From NCBI GenBank assembly GCA_002457735.1, contig NTKO01000001.1:1-64000 (forward strand): a stretch of DNA of 64,000 nucleotides, given 5' to 3'. The notes below the pieces were generated by a model. It made no database searches, had not been told where the DNA came from, and saw only the letters and a list, made by a program, of their open reading frames with translations. Source of the DNA: Bacteroidetes bacterium MED-G13. Its GTDB lineage: Bacteria > Bacteroidota > Bacteroidia > Flavobacteriales > Flavobacteriaceae. Each line of letters starts with the position of its first letter. Position 1 is the stretch's first letter. A program made the position numbers and the translations under genes. This document shows, in pieces, positions 19,768-30,219 of the stretch.

Positions 19768-22506
19768 TTAAAGACTATATATAAGTCTAAATGTAACAAA
19801 TCTTGGTTGAACAAAGTATTCAGTTGTATTAACAAAAATATTTGAAGTACTTGATTGACTCTGAGAGCTCGTGTTTAGTAAGTTATTTGCTTTTATTTCA
19901 AATTCAAATTTACTTTCTTCATTAGCCCTGTAAGAGGCAGAAGCATCAAAAAACTTGTATTCGTTAATTATATCATCTTCATCACTAAATTTAGAATAGG
20001 AAAAATTGGTTCTAAAAGTAATTTTTTTTAAAACTAGGGCGTCGATTTCGATAAATGGAGTTTCAGTAAAATATTTGGTCTCTAAAGACCCAATGTTTGT
20101 TTCACTAATAGAATACTTTAACCCAGTTTCCAAATTAGGTGCATTTCTAAATAGGGTCCTTAAAGAAATATTATAACCTTGAGAAAAAGTTTCACTTAAA
20201 TTAGGATTTAAATCACTCTGAATGAATTGATTGAACTTTGAAAAATTAAAATTAGAGCCGATTGTTGCCCTAAATTTCCCCATAGATCTCTGATATCTAC
20301 CATACATTGAAAAATTTTCATCAGCAAATGGTGAATTAAATGGAGAGCTCGTAGCTATCACGCTTTCAAAACTCGTTAAATTTCTGATTTGATCAATAGA
20401 TTTATTATAATTTAATCCAGCATATACATTTGTGTAATTGAATAAATTAAAAGAATAATAATTAAGATTTACATTATGTGATACAGCATTTTGAAGGTAT
20501 TGATTTCCAATAAAAATCGAATTGTAATTATTTAAAACTAGGCCTCTCGCAATTTTTGTAATATCGGTAAACTGAGTTCTCATTGAATAATTAAACCTAA
20601 TATTTTCACTGTCTTTCAGTTGAATTATTAAATTGAAATTCGGAAGAAATTTAAAAAACGACTTTTTGTATGAAATATCAGAAACTAAACCCGAGTTTAC
20701 AACATTATATTGATCATTTTTTGAGCTGTAAGAATGTGCTGAAAAGCCAGGAGAAATTGTAAATTTACCAAGCTTAAGTCTGTATCTCATACCTAAATAT
20801 AAATCATCAAAAATATAATTAATATCATTGGAGCCATGTCCGTTATTAATTAAAGGATAAGGATAATATTGATCTGAATTTTCTAGAATTTGAAATATTT
20901 TTGAATCGAAATCTTGCTTACTATATATTGTTCCAAGGGTAATATTCAAATCACTTTTAAGATTTAATATATTCCAATAATCAATCTTAGCATCCAATTG
21001 ATTTGACTTAACTTTTCTATTTTGATTAATGTTAAAATTTAAAAATGAATCATCAAGACCCAACCCGTTAGCAGTTGGTTGAAAATTTTCGTTATTTTCT
21101 AACCTGGCATTGTAAAAAGGATCTTCATTTCTCAATAAATGTTGTGCTTCAAACGCAAATATATTTTTTTCATTCAATGTAAAGTAGTAATTGAAATTTT
21201 GACTTACATTAAATGATTCAGAGTCATCTAATTGCTCAATTTCTCCAATTACAGAAGATAAATAATTTTGATCTTGAAATTCATTAGTTAGCCTTCCTAA
21301 AATTTCATAATCCATTTGATTATTTGCATCTGGAGTATATTTTATACTCAATTTTCCTATACCTAACTCACTGTTTTGAATAGTATTTTGCTGAACAAAT
21401 TCGTCAGGAATTTCTTGAGAACTACCTACATACTGCGTAGTATTGTTTTGTTGAATCTTTATTTGGCTATTTGTTAGAATGATAAATGATGAAAAATCAA
21501 TTTTTTCACTTGGAGAGAAACTGCCATTAATAGCAGCAAACTCTGTATTTATGTCTTTTGCCCTGTTATTTTGAAGCTGTAAAAAACTTAAATTATTGTT
21601 ACCAAGAGAAATATTAGTACCACTTTTTGAGCTTGGTTTATTAAAACCCCCAGAAAAATTCCAGTAATCTCTCCTTGTGAATGCTTGCTCACCAATATTA
21701 TTAAGATCTCCAATTATATTTATACTGTACTTGGGACTATAATAAAATAGTTTTGGTTGAAATATGTGTAAATTAGTAACTGGAGATTCACCTGCTCCAG
21801 CCAAAATATCTCCAAACCAAAATTTATCTTTTCCTTTTTTGAGTTTGATGTTAATGGCAATATTATCTTGATTATTTTGAACTGAACTTAACTGCGATAT
21901 TTCTGAATAATTCTTTAGTATCTGAACTTTATCAACAGCACTTGAAGGAATATTTTTTGAAGCAATTTTTGAATCCCCATCAAAAAAATCTTTACCCTCA
22001 ACCATCACTTTTGAAACAGTTTTTCCTTCAACTTCAATTTCTCCATCGTCATTAATTTCAACTCCTGGTAAATTTTTTAAAACGTCCTCTAATTTTCTTT
22101 CTGTTCCTGTTTTGAAAGAATCAGCATCATAAATTAAAGTATCTCCACTAATTACTACGGGCATCTCATAAGTTAATTGAACGGCATCTAGAATGTTATT
22201 TTCATTTAATCTAACGTTCTTTACTATATCATCCTCTTTGGAAATAATTAATTGAGAAAATGTAGCCATCCCTATATAGCTAACCTGGAAATTATAACTT
22301 TTATTTTTTCTTAATTGTATTTTATATTCTCCCTTTTCATTGGAAGTTCCAAAAGACTCTAATATATCTGTTTCAGCATCAATCAAAATTATATTTGCTA
22401 ATTCTAGAGGATTTCCGATACTGTCTGTTACTTTACCAGACATTTTGATTTGAGAAAATGAGCTTATGGAAAAGAAAAAACATAAAATAATAATTATTTT
22501 ATTCAT
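19768..22506 (-). CDS. outer-membrane beta-barrel / TonB-dependent receptor-like protein with CarboxypepD_reg-like N-terminus
   Basis: Signal peptide, GKVTDSIGNPLELANIIL, plug region LEDVLKNLPGVEINDDGEIEVEGKTVSKVMVEGKDFF, C-terminal barrel. Confidence 0.85.
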   Translation of the reverse strand: MNKIIIILCFFFSISSFSQIKMSGKVTDSIGNPLELANIILIDAETDILESFGTSNEKGEYKIQLRKNKSYNFQVSYIGMATFSQLIISKEDDIVKNVRLNENNILDAVQLTYEMPVVISGDTLIYDADSFKTGTERKLEDVLKNLPGVEINDDGEIEVEGKTVSKVMVEGKDFFDGDSKIASKNIPSSAVDKVQILKNYSEISQLSSVQNNQDNIAINIKLKKGKDKFWFGDILAGAGESPVTNLHIFQPKLFYYSPKYSINIIGDLNNIGEQAFTRRDYWNFSGGFNKPSSKSGTNISLGNNNLSFLQLQNNRAKDINTEFAAINGSFSPSEKIDFSSFIILTNSQIKIQQNNTTQYVGSSQEIPDEFVQQNTIQNSELGIGKLSIKYTPDANNQMDYEILGRLTNEFQDQNYLSSVIGEIEQLDDSESFNVSQNFNYYFTLNEKNIFAFEAQHLLRNEDPFYNARLENNENFQPTANGLGLDDSFLNFNINQNRKVKSNQLDAKIDYWNILNLKSDLNITLGTIYSKQDFDSKIFQILENSDQYYPYPLINNGHGSNDINYIFDDLYLGMRYRLKLGKFTISPGFSAHSYSSKNDQYNVVNSGLVSDISYKKSFFKFLPNFNLIIQLKDSENIRFNYSMRTQFTDITKIARGLVLNNYNSIFIGNQYLQNAVSHNVNLNYYSFNLFNYTNVYAGLNYNKSIDQIRNLTSFESVIATSSPFNSPFADENFSMYGRYQRSMGKFRATIGSNFNFSKFNQFIQSDLNPNLSETFSQGYNISLRTLFRNAPNLETGLKYSISETNIGSLETKYFTETPFIEIDALVLKKITFRTNFSYSKFSDEDDIINEYKFFDASASYRANEESKFEFEIKANNLLNTSSQSQSSTSNIFVNTTEYFVQPRFVTFRLIYSL

Positions 22507-23582
22507 GATTTAGTTTTTAAAGCAATCGAAATCATTTCTTTGGGAATTCTAGGGTTCATTATTTTAAACCACAAAACAGGAATGAATGATATTAAAATAC
22601 TTGTTGGATATCCAAAAGGCAACTGTGGAGAATTGTCAATTGATTTAAGGTTTTGATATTCAATTGTTGATGATCTGTGATGATCGCTATGTCGTGTAAG
22701 CTCATATAAAACAATTCTTCCTAGTATGTGATTTGAATTCCAAGAGTGCTTCTCTTGAACTCTTTCATACCTTCCAGAATTTAGTTTTGTCCTCAGCAAC
22801 CCATAATGTTCAATGTAGTTAACTGACTCAAACATTAAAATTGCAATGATAGCCACTACAATGATTAAAATCAAACCCTTTAATCCAAAAACTATTAAGC
22901 CAGTTACTAAGTAGATAAATTGAATTATTCCGTACCAAAGCATATCATTTTGAAGAGAAAAAAATGGCAGGTTTTTATCTTGTAATCTTTTTCTTTGAAT
23001 TTTCATTGCCCCATTTAACTCTCCACAAACAGCACTTATCCAAAAAGAATATAAAGGTTCGTTGTACTTTGCTGTTACGGGATCATTAGGAGTAGCAACA
23101 TTCAAGTGATGACCAAAGTTATGTTCGAGATAAAAATGCATGTATAAAGATGGAATTAGTAAAAATTTTCCGAGGCATCTTTCAAACAAATTTTTTCTGT
23201 GACATAGTTCATGTGCAACATTAATACCGTTGGAAACAATTACCATTCCAACAGTAAATAAAATTCCAAGAAAATCTAATGAAATCATATTAATAGGAAT
23301 AGATTTAATTAGAGCATAAATTAAAACTCCAAAAACTAAGAGGATGTTTATGTAAAGCATCCAGTTAAAAATCCAGTGAATACCTTTTGATGAACGACTC
23401 TTGAATTTATCGTCTAATTTTAGAAATGTTAAAACAGCTTCAATTACAGGGATCCCGATGAAAATATAAATTGGAGTCAGAAAATAAAAAAAACCTTCAA
23501 TAGTCAAGCCTATAATAGCACTTATTGGTATACTATATGCCATTAAATATTTTAAATCACTTAAATGAAATTTTTTTTGCAT
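22503..23582 (-). CDS. alkB: alkane 1-monooxygenase (AlkB family)
   Basis: His boxes HELCHRKN, EHNFGHHLNVATPNDP, RHSDHH plus NYIEHYGLLR and YERVQEKHSWNSNH signatures. Confidence 0.92.
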   Translation of the reverse strand: MQKKFHLSDLKYLMAYSIPISAIIGLTIEGFFYFLTPIYIFIGIPVIEAVLTFLKLDDKFKSRSSKGIHWIFNWMLYINILLVFGVLIYALIKSIPINMISLDFLGILFTVGMVIVSNGINVAHELCHRKNLFERCLGKFLLIPSLYMHFYLEHNFGHHLNVATPNDPVTAKYNEPLYSFWISAVCGELNGAMKIQRKRLQDKNLPFFSLQNDMLWYGIIQFIYLVTGLIVFGLKGLILIIVVAIIAILMFESVNYIEHYGLLRTKLNSGRYERVQEKHSWNSNHILGRIVLYELTRHSDHHRSSTIEYQNLKSIDNSPQLPFGYPTSILISFIPVLWFKIMNPRIPKEMISIALKTKS

Positions 23583-23597
23583 ATGTAAATTTAAAAT

Positions 23598-24401
23598 TTA
23601 TCTTTTCGACCTTGGTCCTCTGTACATTTCTCTCATCTCCTTAACCTTAACCTCGACAATTTTATCATATTCGTTTTTAGAAACAACCTCTCCTTTCCTA
23701 GGCTCATTTATCTGAATTTTCTTTTCCGGGTTCATTACAACTTTGGTGCATAATATGACCGTTTTTTCATAGTTTAACTCCAAAATAAGTCCCGGTAATC
23801 CATCAAACTCAGAAGGGCCATTTGCAATTGGGATCTGAGGAGAATACCAAGCATTAACTTTTATATAATCATTTTGTATATCAGTAGAATCACTTTTCTC
23901 TAACTTTCTCCATTCACTAGAGATAGTTTTTTTCCTTGGAATCTCAGCAGTAGCTTTAAAACAAAGATAATTGCCTATCATTTTTTGTTCTTTTTCCAAA
24001 ACCCAATTAAATTTATTTACAGAATCAGTTATTAAAAATTTCTTACCCATAAATTCTGAGTCTTGTATGAATTTTTTGGTTTTTAAATTTTTAAAAATAG
24101 GGCCGCTATTCCCTGACATCATTTTACCCCACCCACTTCTGCCACCAGATCCTGGGGCATCTAGTCTTTCCTGCTCTTTGTACACAGATTTTTCTCTTTC
24201 AAAAGTTAATATAAATGTAGGCTCCAAATATGGCCTCATCCTCTCTTTCATCATCTTTTTTCTCTCTGATGACATCTTATCACCCCATGAACCAAAGTCC
24301 ATTGTTGTCTTTGTCTTGTAGTATGCTTTCCCCTGAAAGTCTTGAGCTGTGATTGAAAAGCTGCCTAGGATTAAAAAAAATAATATAAAAGTTCTTTTCA
24401 T
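23598..24401 (-). CDS. GLPGLI family secreted protein
   Basis: Signal peptide; GLPGLILEL motif. Confidence 0.9.
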   Translation of the reverse strand: MKRTFILFFLILGSFSITAQDFQGKAYYKTKTTMDFGSWGDKMSSERKKMMKERMRPYLEPTFILTFEREKSVYKEQERLDAPGSGGRSGWGKMMSGNSGPIFKNLKTKKFIQDSEFMGKKFLITDSVNKFNWVLEKEQKMIGNYLCFKATAEIPRKKTISSEWRKLEKSDSTDIQNDYIKVNAWYSPQIPIANGPSEFDGLPGLILELNYEKTVILCTKVVMNPEKKIQINEPRKGEVVSKNEYDKIVEVKVKEMREMYRGPRSKR

Positions 24402-24424
24402 TTTTTATTGTAAATATAATTGTA

Positions 24425-24442
24425 AGATTAACTTGTTAATCT
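24425..24442. promoter_or_regulatory. 18-bp perfect palindrome AGATTAAC-TT-GTTAATCT, candidate operator
   Basis: 8-bp inverted arms in the divergent GLPGLI / hypothetical intergenic region. Confidence 0.5.
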
Positions 24443-24485
24443 AATTCAGAGTTAAATTAATCATAATATTTTGTACTTTAATAAT

Positions 24486-25265
24486 ATGAGATATTTAATT
24501 GTTTTTTTTCTATTCATATTTTTTTCAAGTACTTCACAGGAAAAGTTTTATTTGGAAATGACAAAAAAATTAATCAAACATGAAGATAAAATTAAATTGC
24601 ACTGTGACAAGTTTGACAACTGTTACTATTTAAGTAATCAAGAGTTAATCAAAAATAATAATGAAAGATTTAATAGTGTTAAGATCGGAGAAATAACAAA
24701 AATTGACTTTTACAATCCAATGGAAATAAAAATATGGTATGAAAAATTTAATATGTTAATATTGTTGGATAATAAACTTAATGAGATTATAAAGCTAGAC
24801 TTCAATAAATTAACCGATAATATTGAAGTAACAAATATCTCAAATTCCAATAAAAACTTTATTTGGATTTTTGACGAAAATAATGACGAGATATTAAAGT
24901 ATGATTTTTTTAAAAAAAGAATTTTAAATAATATTAAAATTAAATTAACAGGGAAATTACATGACATCATTAGTGATTATAATTCCTTATGGATTTTAAC
25001 ATCAAATGAGTTAATGAAAGTTGATTATAATGGTTTGTTAGATTACAAAATCCCAAATTCTACTAACTTTAATAAAATAAGATTTTTTAAAAAAAATATT
25101 TTTTTAGCATCTGATGATAGTGTAGGATATATAAACGAAAAAGAATTAAAAATAAATTTATTCAAAATACCAAAATTATTTATTAAAGATTTTTTTGTAA
25201 TCAATGAATCCTTGTATATTTATGAAGAGGATTTTTATAATAGATTTTTAATTAAAAAAAATTAG
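24486..25265 (+). CDS. secreted hypothetical protein (start probably MRYLIVFF)
   Basis: Signal peptide MRYLIVFFLFIFFSSTSQ; directly upstream of dNK. Confidence 0.6.
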   Translation: MRYLIVFFLFIFFSSTSQEKFYLEMTKKLIKHEDKIKLHCDKFDNCYYLSNQELIKNNNERFNSVKIGEITKIDFYNPMEIKIWYEKFNMLILLDNKLNEIIKLDFNKLTDNIEVTNISNSNKNFIWIFDENNDEILKYDFFKKRILNNIKIKLTGKLHDIISDYNSLWILTSNELMKVDYNGLLDYKIPNSTNFNKIRFFKKNIFLASDDSVGYINEKELKINLFKIPKLFIKDFFVINESLYIYEEDFYNRFLIKKN

Positions 25266-25268
25266 CAT

Positions 25269-25874
25269 ATGCATATAGCAATAGCAGGCAATATTGGTGC
25301 TGGTAAGACAACTCTTACAAAGCTTTTATCAAAACATTATAAATTTAAAAAGGAACTTGAGGATGTTTTAAAAAACCCTTATTTAGATGATTTCTACAAC
25401 CAAATGGAAAGGTGGAGTTTTAATCTTCAAGTATATTTTTTGAATAGTAGATTTAGACAAATTAAGGATATTCAAAAAAAGGGGATTAATGTAATTCAGG
25501 ACAGAACTATATATGAAGATTCAAACATCTTTGCTCCCAATCTTCATGCTATGGGATTAATGACAAATAGAGACTTTAAAAATTATAAATCCCTTTTTAG
25601 TCTAATGGAGGAAGACGTAGCGCCCCCAGATTTACTTATTTATTTAAGAAGTTCAATTCCTAACCTAGTTTCACAAATTCATAAAAGAGGTAGGGATTAT
25701 GAAAACTCTATTAGTATTGATTATTTGAGCAGGCTAAATGAACGATATGAAGCATGGATTCATAACTACAAAAAAGGAAAGTTACTTATTATCGAGATTG
25801 ATAACTTAGATTTTGTTGAAAACAAAAAAAACCTTAACAAAATTATTTCTTTGATAGATGAAAAAATAAAATAA
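25269..25874 (+). CDS. deoxynucleoside kinase
   Basis: P-loop GNIGAGKTTLTKLL, DRTIYEDSNIFA, RGRDYE lid. Confidence 0.92.
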   Translation: MHIAIAGNIGAGKTTLTKLLSKHYKFKKELEDVLKNPYLDDFYNQMERWSFNLQVYFLNSRFRQIKDIQKKGINVIQDRTIYEDSNIFAPNLHAMGLMTNRDFKNYKSLFSLMEEDVAPPDLLIYLRSSIPNLVSQIHKRGRDYENSISIDYLSRLNERYEAWIHNYKKGKLLIIEIDNLDFVENKKNLNKIISLIDEKIK

Positions 25875-25936
25875 ATAAAAGCCTTTATTTATTAGGTATT
25901 TCTAAATCTTGATCTTATATAAACTGATCAATTTCG

Positions 25937-28303
25937 TTAATACCCCTTTTTTACCTCACTAATTATTTCCTCTTGTGAACCATTTATTGTTTCGGCGTTG
26001 CTCATCGATCCAGAATTTGCTTGATCAGTTGTTATTGTCCAAACATCATTTTGTGCTTCAGTTGGAACTTCTTTATTATGCTGATGGTCAATAGTAGTGT
26101 GACTAGAATCCATAGAGTGACCGCCAAGAATTGGTGCAATTACAAGCCCAATCAAACATGTAAGTTTAATGAGTATATTCATGGATGGGCCAGAGGTATC
26201 TTTGAAAGGATCTCCAACTGTATCACCAGTGACTGAAGCTTTGTGTGCTTCAGACCCCTTGAAAGTCATTTTTCCATTTATTTCAACACCTGCTTCAAAA
26301 GATTTTTTTGCATTATCCCATGCTCCACCAGCATTGTTTTGAAAAATAGCCCATAAAACTCCACTTACTGTAACTCCTGCCATATATCCACCAAGCATCT
26401 CAGCAATCTGCTGATTTTCAATTCCGATTAACATTGGTAAAGCTGTTATAATTATTGGAGTACCAATTGCTAAAACACCAGGCAACATCATTTCTCTTAA
26501 GGATGCTTTAGTTGATATATCAACACATTTATCGTATTCGGGTTTTGCCTTTCCTTTCATGATTCCAGGGATTTCTTTAAATTGTCTTCTGACTTCATAT
26601 ACCATTTCCATAGCTGCTTTACCAACTGCATTCATTGCAAGAGCTGAGAAAACAACTGGTACCATACCTCCAATGAATAACATGGCCAAAACCGGTGCTT
26701 TAAAAATATTAATTCCCTCAATTCCAGTGAATGTAACATATGCTGCGAATAAAGCGAGTGAGGTAAGCGCTGCAGAGGCAATAGCAAAACCCTTACCAGT
26801 AGCAGCCGTTGTATTACCAACAGAGTCGAGAATATCAGTTCTTTCCCGAACAATTGGTTTTTGACCACTCATTTCTGCAACACCACCCGCATTGTCAGAG
26901 ATTGGGCCAAAAGCATCGATTGCTAGTTGCATTCCTGTGGTAGCCATCATAGCAGATGCAGATAATGCAACACCGTAAAATCCAGCAAATGCATATGCTG
27001 CCCAAATTGCAGCTGCAAATAATATGACAGACCCAAATGTTGAGATCATTCCAGTGGCAAGGCCAGCAATAATGTTTGTGGCTGCACCAGTACTTGATTT
27101 TTGAACAATTTCCAAAACTGGCCTTTTACCCAAACCAGTATAATATTCAGTGATAGCTGAAATAAACCAACCAACAATTAATCCAGTTAATGCAGCAAAA
27201 AATACGTTTAAAGATGAAATATCCTTGACTCCTTCACCGAAAAACTCCATCTGTAAGGTTTCTGGTAACATATAGTCAATAAGGAAATATGAAGAAATTG
27301 CAACTAAAATTATCGAGATTCCATTTCCCTTATTAAGCGCACCCATAACTTCTGCTTCTTTGGCATTATTAGAATTAATTTTTACAAATAATGTCCCAAT
27401 TAATGATATAATTATTCCAAGTCCAGCAATAGCCATTGGTAATAAAATTGGACCAATTCCACCAAAGGAATCGTCAATCGATCCACCCATATCAATAATT
27501 ACGTAATTACCTAATACCATTGCTGCTAAAACTGTAGCAACATAAGATCCAAATAAATCTGCACCCATTCCTGCGACATCCCCAACGTTATCCCCTACAT
27601 TATCAGCAATAGTAGCTGGATTTCTAGGATCATCTTCAGGAATACCTGCTTCAACTTTACCAACCAAATCAGCCCCTACATCGGCTGCTTTAGTATAAAT
27701 TCCACCTCCTACTCTAGCAAAAAGTGCTATCGATTCTGCACCTAATGAAAAACCTGCTAGAGTTTCTAAAACAACAATCATGGTATCACTAGCTGAGCCA
27801 TAGTCACTAGATGACCAAACTCCACCCATGAAATAATTAAAAAATATTATAAAAAATGTGGTTAGACCCAAAACAGCAAGACTTGCAACACCTAACCCCA
27901 TGACTGTGCCGCCAGCAAAAGAAATTTTTAAAGATTCTGGAAGTGATGTTTTAGCAGCCTGCGTTGTTCTAACATTTGTTTTGGTAGCTATTTTCATCCC
28001 TATGTTTCCTGCAAATGCAGAAAAGAATGCCCCAAAAATAAATGAAACTACAATTAAAATATGTGTTGTTGGAACAACAAATGATATACCTGCTAAAACA
28101 ATACTGACAATCAGAACAAAGATTGACAGTAATCTGTATTCAGCATTCAAAAAAGCAAGGGCTCCCTGATAAATATGATCAGAAATTTCTTTCATTTTAC
28201 CGTCACCAGAATCTTGCTTAAGTACCCAAGATCTTCGAATAAAAACATAAATCAGTCCTAAAACTGACATAATTATAGGCATGTAAATCATCATAGCATC
28301 CAT
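25937..28303 (-). CDS. hppA: membrane-bound sodium-translocating pyrophosphatase
   Basis: [62 protein letters not shown]-terminal [22 protein letters not shown]. Confidence 0.95.
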   Translation of the reverse strand: MDAMMIYMPIIMSVLGLIYVFIRRSWVLKQDSGDGKMKEISDHIYQGALAFLNAEYRLLSIFVLIVSIVLAGISFVVPTTHILIVVSFIFGAFFSAFAGNIGMKIATKTNVRTTQAAKTSLPESLKISFAGGTVMGLGVASLAVLGLTTFFIIFFNYFMGGVWSSSDYGSASDTMIVVLETLAGFSLGAESIALFARVGGGIYTKAADVGADLVGKVEAGIPEDDPRNPATIADNVGDNVGDVAGMGADLFGSYVATVLAAMVLGNYVIIDMGGSIDDSFGGIGPILLPMAIAGLGIIISLIGTLFVKINSNNAKEAEVMGALNKGNGISIILVAISSYFLIDYMLPETLQMEFFGEGVKDISSLNVFFAALTGLIVGWFISAITEYYTGLGKRPVLEIVQKSSTGAATNIIAGLATGMISTFGSVILFAAAIWAAYAFAGFYGVALSASAMMATTGMQLAIDAFGPISDNAGGVAEMSGQKPIVRERTDILDSVGNTTAATGKGFAIASAALTSLALFAAYVTFTGIEGINIFKAPVLAMLFIGGMVPVVFSALAMNAVGKAAMEMVYEVRRQFKEIPGIMKGKAKPEYDKCVDISTKASLREMMLPGVLAIGTPIIITALPMLIGIENQQIAEMLGGYMAGVTVSGVLWAIFQNNAGGAWDNAKKSFEAGVEINGKMTFKGSEAHKASVTGDTVGDPFKDTSGPSMNILIKLTCLIGLVIAPILGGHSMDSSHTTIDHQHNKEVPTEAQNDVWTITTDQANSGSMSNAETINGSQEEIISEVKKGY

Positions 28304-28326
28304 AGGTATTTTTTTTAAATTGGACG

Positions 28327-28334
28327 CAAAAATA
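28327..28334 (-). promoter_or_regulatory. -7 element TATTTTTG upstream of hppA
   Basis: TAnnTTTG match 24-31 nt upstream of the start. Confidence 0.5.
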
Positions 28335-28368
28335 GTGAAATAGTGTTAATTTCCGAAAACTCTTCTAA

Positions 28369-29346
28369 TTATTTGTAAAGCACTTTTTTTACAGCATTTA
28401 TAACGTCATTGCTGTTTGGCAACCACTCCTTCAGTAAAACTGGGGAATATGGAGCAGGAGTATCTGCTGTATTTATCTTTTCAATAGGGGCATCTAAAAA
28501 ATCAAATGCTTGCGATTGAACTTGATAAGTTATTTCAGTTGAAACATTTCCAAAGGGCCATGCCTCTTCTAAAATCACTAATCTATTTGTTTTTTTAACT
28601 GAATCAATAATTGTTTTGTAATCCATTGGACGCACAGTTCTGAGGTCAATAATTTCGCACTCAATTCCTTCGCTTGATAAAAGCTCAGCTGCCTTGTAAG
28701 CCTCCTTTATAATTTTTCCAAACGAAACAACCGTAACGTCATTGCCTTCTCTCTTAATATCAGCTAAGCCAATGGGTATTGTATATTCTCCCTCTGGAAC
28801 CTCACCTTTATCACCATACATTTGTTCACTTTCCATAAAAATTACGGGATCATCGTCTCGAATTGCTGATTTTAGTAATCCCTTTGCATCATATGGATTT
28901 GATGGAACTATTACTTTTAAACCTGGTGTATTGGCAAACCAATTTTCAAAAGCTTGTGAATGTGTAGCAGCTAACTGGCCAGCAGAACCCGTTGGACCCC
29001 TAAAAACAATTGGGCATTTAAATTGACCACCTGACATTTGTCGAATTTTAGCAGCATTATTAATTATTTGATCAATGCCAACTAGAGAAAAATTGAATGT
29101 CATATACTCTACAATCGGACGATTTCCCGTCATGGTTGAACCAATTGCAATACCAGCAAATCCTAATTCAGAAATAGGTGTGTCAATAACTCTTTTAGGG
29201 CCAAATTCATCCAACATTCCTTTAGATGCTTTGTAAGCCCCATTATATTCAGCAACTTCTTCACCCATGAGAAAAATACTTTCATCTTTTCTCATCTCCT
29301 CACTCATTGCTTCACAAATAACTTCCCTGAACTGCAGAGTCCTCAT
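28369..29346 (-). CDS. pdhB: pyruvate dehydrogenase E1 component beta subunit
   Basis: MRTLQFREVICEAMSEEMRKDESIFLMGEEVAEYNGAYKASKG. Confidence 0.94.
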   Translation of the reverse strand: MRTLQFREVICEAMSEEMRKDESIFLMGEEVAEYNGAYKASKGMLDEFGPKRVIDTPISELGFAGIAIGSTMTGNRPIVEYMTFNFSLVGIDQIINNAAKIRQMSGGQFKCPIVFRGPTGSAGQLAATHSQAFENWFANTPGLKVIVPSNPYDAKGLLKSAIRDDDPVIFMESEQMYGDKGEVPEGEYTIPIGLADIKREGNDVTVVSFGKIIKEAYKAAELLSSEGIECEIIDLRTVRPMDYKTIIDSVKKTNRLVILEEAWPFGNVSTEITYQVQSQAFDFLDAPIEKINTADTPAPYSPVLLKEWLPNSNDVINAVKKVLYK

Positions 29347-29360
29347 AATTAAAATTTTTA

Positions 29361-29368
29361 CAAAAATA
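29361..29368 (-). promoter_or_regulatory. -7 element TATTTTTG upstream of pdhB
   Basis: TAnnTTTG match in divergent pdhB-etfB gap. Confidence 0.5.
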
Positions 29369-29441
29369 GTAAAGCATTAATAATAAATTATTATTAAGCT
29401 AAAAATATTTGGCAAATAAAGTTTATTGAATGACAAATTCG

Positions 29442-29449
29442 TAAATTTG
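29442..29449 (+). promoter_or_regulatory. -7 element TAAATTTG upstream of etfB
   Basis: TAnnTTTG match 23 nt upstream of ATG. Confidence 0.5.
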
Positions 29450-29471
29450 CAGTGTAACATTTATTTTTCTT

Positions 29472-30218
29472 ATGAAGATTTTGGTTTGTATTAGCCATGT
29501 CCCTGACACAACTTCAAAAATTAATTTTTCTGAAAATAATACACTATTTGATAATGATGGTGTGCAATTTATCATTAACCCAAATGACGAGTTTGGACTT
29601 ATTAGAGCAATCTGGTTTAAAGAAAAAATGGGTGCAACTGTAGATGTTATTAATGTAGGAACAAAAAATACTGAGCAAACATTGAGAAAAGCTTTGGCAA
29701 TTGGTGCAGATAAAGCTATCAGAATTAACACTATTTCAAAATGCTCAAAAGTGGTTGCCAAATCAATATCAAAATATTTAGAATTGAATCAATATGACTT
29801 GATTATCGCTGGTAGAGAATCTATTGATTATAATGGAGGTATGATTCCCGGGATGATCTCTGCGCTATCTAAAATTAATTTTATTGATAAATGCACCCAT
29901 ATAGAAATTTCCAATAATAATGTTAAGGCAGTCAGAGAAATTGAGGGTGGTGTAGAAAATATTTCAACAACATTGCCGCTCATAATCAGCTCACAAAAAG
30001 GTCTAGTTGAGGAAAAAGATTTAAGGATTCCGAATATGAGAGGTATTATGATGGCTAGAAAAAAAAAGCTGATTGTTATTGAAGATTACGGATTTAAAAC
30101 ATCTTCTCAAACAATTAAATTTGAAAAACCTTTATCCAAAAATAAGGTTACATTAATTCCTAGCGATAACGTTGATAAATTGATTGAGCTATTAAATAAA
30201 GAGGCTAAAGTTATATGA
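29472..30218 (+). CDS. etfB: electron transfer flavoprotein beta subunit
   Basis: MKILVCISHVPDT, AGRESIDYNGGMIPGM. Confidence 0.93.
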   Translation: MKILVCISHVPDTTSKINFSENNTLFDNDGVQFIINPNDEFGLIRAIWFKEKMGATVDVINVGTKNTEQTLRKALAIGADKAIRINTISKCSKVVAKSISKYLELNQYDLIIAGRESIDYNGGMIPGMISALSKINFIDKCTHIEISNNNVKAVREIEGGVENISTTLPLIISSQKGLVEEKDLRIPNMRGIMMARKKKLIVIEDYGFKTSSQTIKFEKPLSKNKVTLIPSDNVDKLIELLNKEAKVI

Positions 30219-30219
30219 T

